Of a stretch of 64,000 nucleotides of DNA, positions 62,720 through 64,000 are shown one piece after another. Source of the stretch: JANQGH01 sp039177555 (lineage in GTDB: Bacteria > Pseudomonadota > Alphaproteobacteria > DSM-16000 > Inquilinaceae); the NCBI GenBank assembly GCA_039177555.1, contig JBCDFV010000010.1, positions 61,413 to 125,412 of the forward strand. Reading direction: 5' to 3'. The first letter of the stretch is position 1. Every line of letters starts with the position of its first letter. The position numbers were made by a program, and so were the translations under genes. A model generated the notes under the pieces. It ran no database searches and was not told the DNA's origin. It saw only the letters and a list, made by a program, of their open reading frames with translations.

Positions 62720-64000
62720 ATGGATACGCAATTGCCGTCGAGCCCGCTGGTGAGGGCGCCTTCCTTGCCGGGGCCGAACGAAGGGTACATGCCCGGGTTT
62801 GGCAACAATCACGAGACCGAGGCGTTGCCGGACGCCTTGCCGCGCGGCATGAACAGCCCGCAACGCGTGAGTTACGGCCTCTATGCCGAACAGCTCACCG
62901 GCACGGCCTTCACCGCGCCCAGCCATCAGAACGAGCGGACCTGGTGTTATCGCATCCGTCCGTCGGTGAAACATTCCGGCCGATACGTGAAGATCGACCT
63001 GCCCTATTGGCAATCGGCACCAACCGTCGACCCGGACGTCATGTCTTTGGGCCAGTATCGCTGGGACCCCGTGCCGATGACGTCGGAACCCCTGACCTGG
63101 CTGACCGGCATGCGCACCATGACCACGGCCGGTGACGTGAACACGCAGGTCGGCATGGCCGCGCACATCTATCTCGTCACTGAGTCCATGCGGGACGATT
63201 ACTTCTACTCCGCCGATTCCGAGCTGCTGATCGTGCCGCAGGCGGGACAGCTGCGCTTCGCCACGGAGTTGGGGATCGTCGATCTGAAGCCGCAGGAGAT
63301 CGCCATCATCCCGCGCGGTTTGGTCTACCGGGTCGAGGTGATCGAGGGTCCGGCGCGCGGCTTCGTCTGCGAGAATTACGGCCAGAAGTTCGAACTACCG
63401 GGCAGAGGGCCGATCGGTGCCAACGCCATGGCCAACCCGCGGGACTTCAAGGCACCGGTCGCCGCCTTTGAGGACCGCGAGACGCCGTCCACCGTGACCG
63501 TCAAATGGTGCGGCCAGTTTCACCGGACCGAGATCGGCCAAAGCCCGCTCGATATCGTGGCCTGGCACGGCAACTACGCGCCGGTGAAGTACGATCTGAC
63601 CACCTATTGCCCGGTCGGGGCGATCCTGTTCGACCATCCCGACCCGTCGATCTTCACCGTGCTGACGGCGCCCTCGGGCCAACCGGGCACGGCGAACATC
63701 GACTTCGTGCTGTTCCGCGAGCGCTGGATGGTGGCTGAAAACACCTTCCGACCGCCCTGGTATCACAAGAACATCATGTCGGAGCTGATGGGCAACAAGA
63801 ATGGCACCGTCTCGAACACCAACCGGCAGGTGCAGCGGGTCCGGCCTGCTGTGACACCTCCGGGTGATGCGCGTGAGGATTGGAAGATCACGGTCGAACT
63901 TGCGCAGCGCATCGGGCTGAACTGGGACTACACGGACGTATCGCAGGTCTTTGATGAGATGAAGCTGACAATGGCATCGCTCGAAAACATCACATGGGAT
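62720..64000 (+). CDS. hmgA: Homogentisate 1,2-dioxygenase, joined in frame to a foreign C-terminal sequence; open at window end
   Basis: Residues 1-358 are homogentisate dioxygenase, which opens the ring of homogentisate in tyrosine and phenylalanine breakdown: MPGFGNNHETEALPDALPRG, PHxxNERTWCYRIRPS-like PSHQNERTWCYRIR, AWHGNYAPVKYDL (active-site His283) and PPWYHKNIMSELMG with iron ligands His349 and Glu355. At residue 359 (base 63794) the expected LIYG continuation is replaced by NKNGTVSNTNRQVQ, a formate dehydrogenase sequence in the same frame. The third iron ligand, about 36 residues after the first, is therefore absent. GGAGGATTTGGAG precedes the ATG. Confidence 0.88.
   Translation, partial: MDTQLPSSPLVRAPSLPGPNEGYMPGFGNNHETEALPDALPRGMNSPQRVSYGLYAEQLTGTAFTAPSHQNERTWCYRIRPSVKHSGRYVKIDLPYWQSAPTVDPDVMSLGQYRWDPVPMTSEPLTWLTGMRTMTTAGDVNTQVGMAAHIYLVTESMRDDYFYSADSELLIVPQAGQLRFATELGIVDLKPQEIAIIPRGLVYRVEVIEGPARGFVCENYGQKFELPGRGPIGANAMANPRDFKAPVAAFEDRETPSTVTVKWCGQFHRTEIGQSPLDIVAWHGNYAPVKYDLTTYCPVGAILFDHPDPSIFTVLTAPSGQPGTANIDFVLFRERWMVAENTFRPPWYHKNIMSELMGNKNGTVSNTNRQVQRVRPAVTPPGDAREDWKITVELAQRIGLNWDYTDVSQVFDEMKLTMASLENITWD
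63794..64000 (+). other. Formate dehydrogenase alpha-subunit-like segment at a chimeric junction
   Basis: The last 69 codons read NKNGTVSNTNRQVQRV, PAVTPPGDAREDWKITVELAQRIG and MASLENITWD, a region of the molybdopterin formate dehydrogenase alpha subunit (FdhA) and not part of any homogentisate dioxygenase I know. Base composition is lower in GC than the preceding gene (53 of the last 100 bases by hand count). It continues past the window. Confidence 0.75.

Overview
The window is GC-rich, gene-dense DNA (about 60 genes, almost no gap over 300 bases) from a free-living heterotrophic proteobacterium. An alphaproteobacterium, perhaps Rhodospirillales-like, is the best guess: it has the long isocitrate dehydrogenase with an extra C-terminal domain, many ABC and TRAP importers, and a beta-hydroxyaspartate cycle in the bhcR/bhcABCD layout known from Paracoccus. 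There are no rRNA or tRNA genes, phage, IS or CRISPR.

Layout. (1) 1-8104, minus strand: an operon with an unusual solute-binding-like protein without signal peptide, an IclR regulator, a ribose-type (CUT2) ABC importer, an SDR dehydrogenase and a CaiB/BaiF CoA-transferase cut by the window edge. (2) 8204-11741: a LysR regulator divergent from icd, then a tandem universal stress protein. (3) 11886-18527: a seven-gene Mrp/Mnh Na+/H+ antiporter operon converging on a bacterial voltage-gated sodium channel with the NavMs-type filter. (4) 18624-22428: a 2-oxoglutarate/Fe(II) oxygenase and a TRAP importer. (5) 22660-28958: a CUT1 sugar ABC importer with an enolase-superfamily dehydratase and a divergent GntR regulator.

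(6) 29160-41533: a pentose-phosphate supercluster. It holds tkt, a continuous RpiB-transaldolase-phosphoglucose isomerase reading frame, gnd, zwf, a histidine phosphatase, pgl (interrupted by an in-frame TAG), a polyphosphate-glucokinase-like ROK kinase, rpe and a GH15 trehalase/glucoamylase. A GH15 enzyme would release glucose, the ROK kinase would phosphorylate it, and the other enzymes cover both branches of the pathway. (7) 41570-47007: the beta-hydroxyaspartate cycle (bhcR divergent from bhcABCD), which turns two glyoxylate into oxaloacetate without loss of carbon. (8) 47175-58780: a DUF808 membrane protein, two divergent GntR regulators, and a dipeptide-type ABC operon with an SDR, a polysaccharide-deacetylase-family hydrolase and a cytoplasmic gamma-glutamyltransferase embedded in it. 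(9) 58945-64000: a small cytochrome c, a UspA protein, a short ribosome hibernation factor, an APH/AAA kinase gene broken by a frameshift, a MarR regulator and hmgA.

Three genes are broken or chimeric: pgl (TAG codon 54), the APH/AAA gene (about one base missing just after the P-loop) and hmgA, which switches in frame at about 63,794 to a formate-dehydrogenase alpha-subunit-like sequence of lower GC. The last looks like an assembly chimera or a recombination junction. The strongest new lead is the three-enzyme RpiB-Tal-Pgi frame inside the complete pentose-phosphate cluster.
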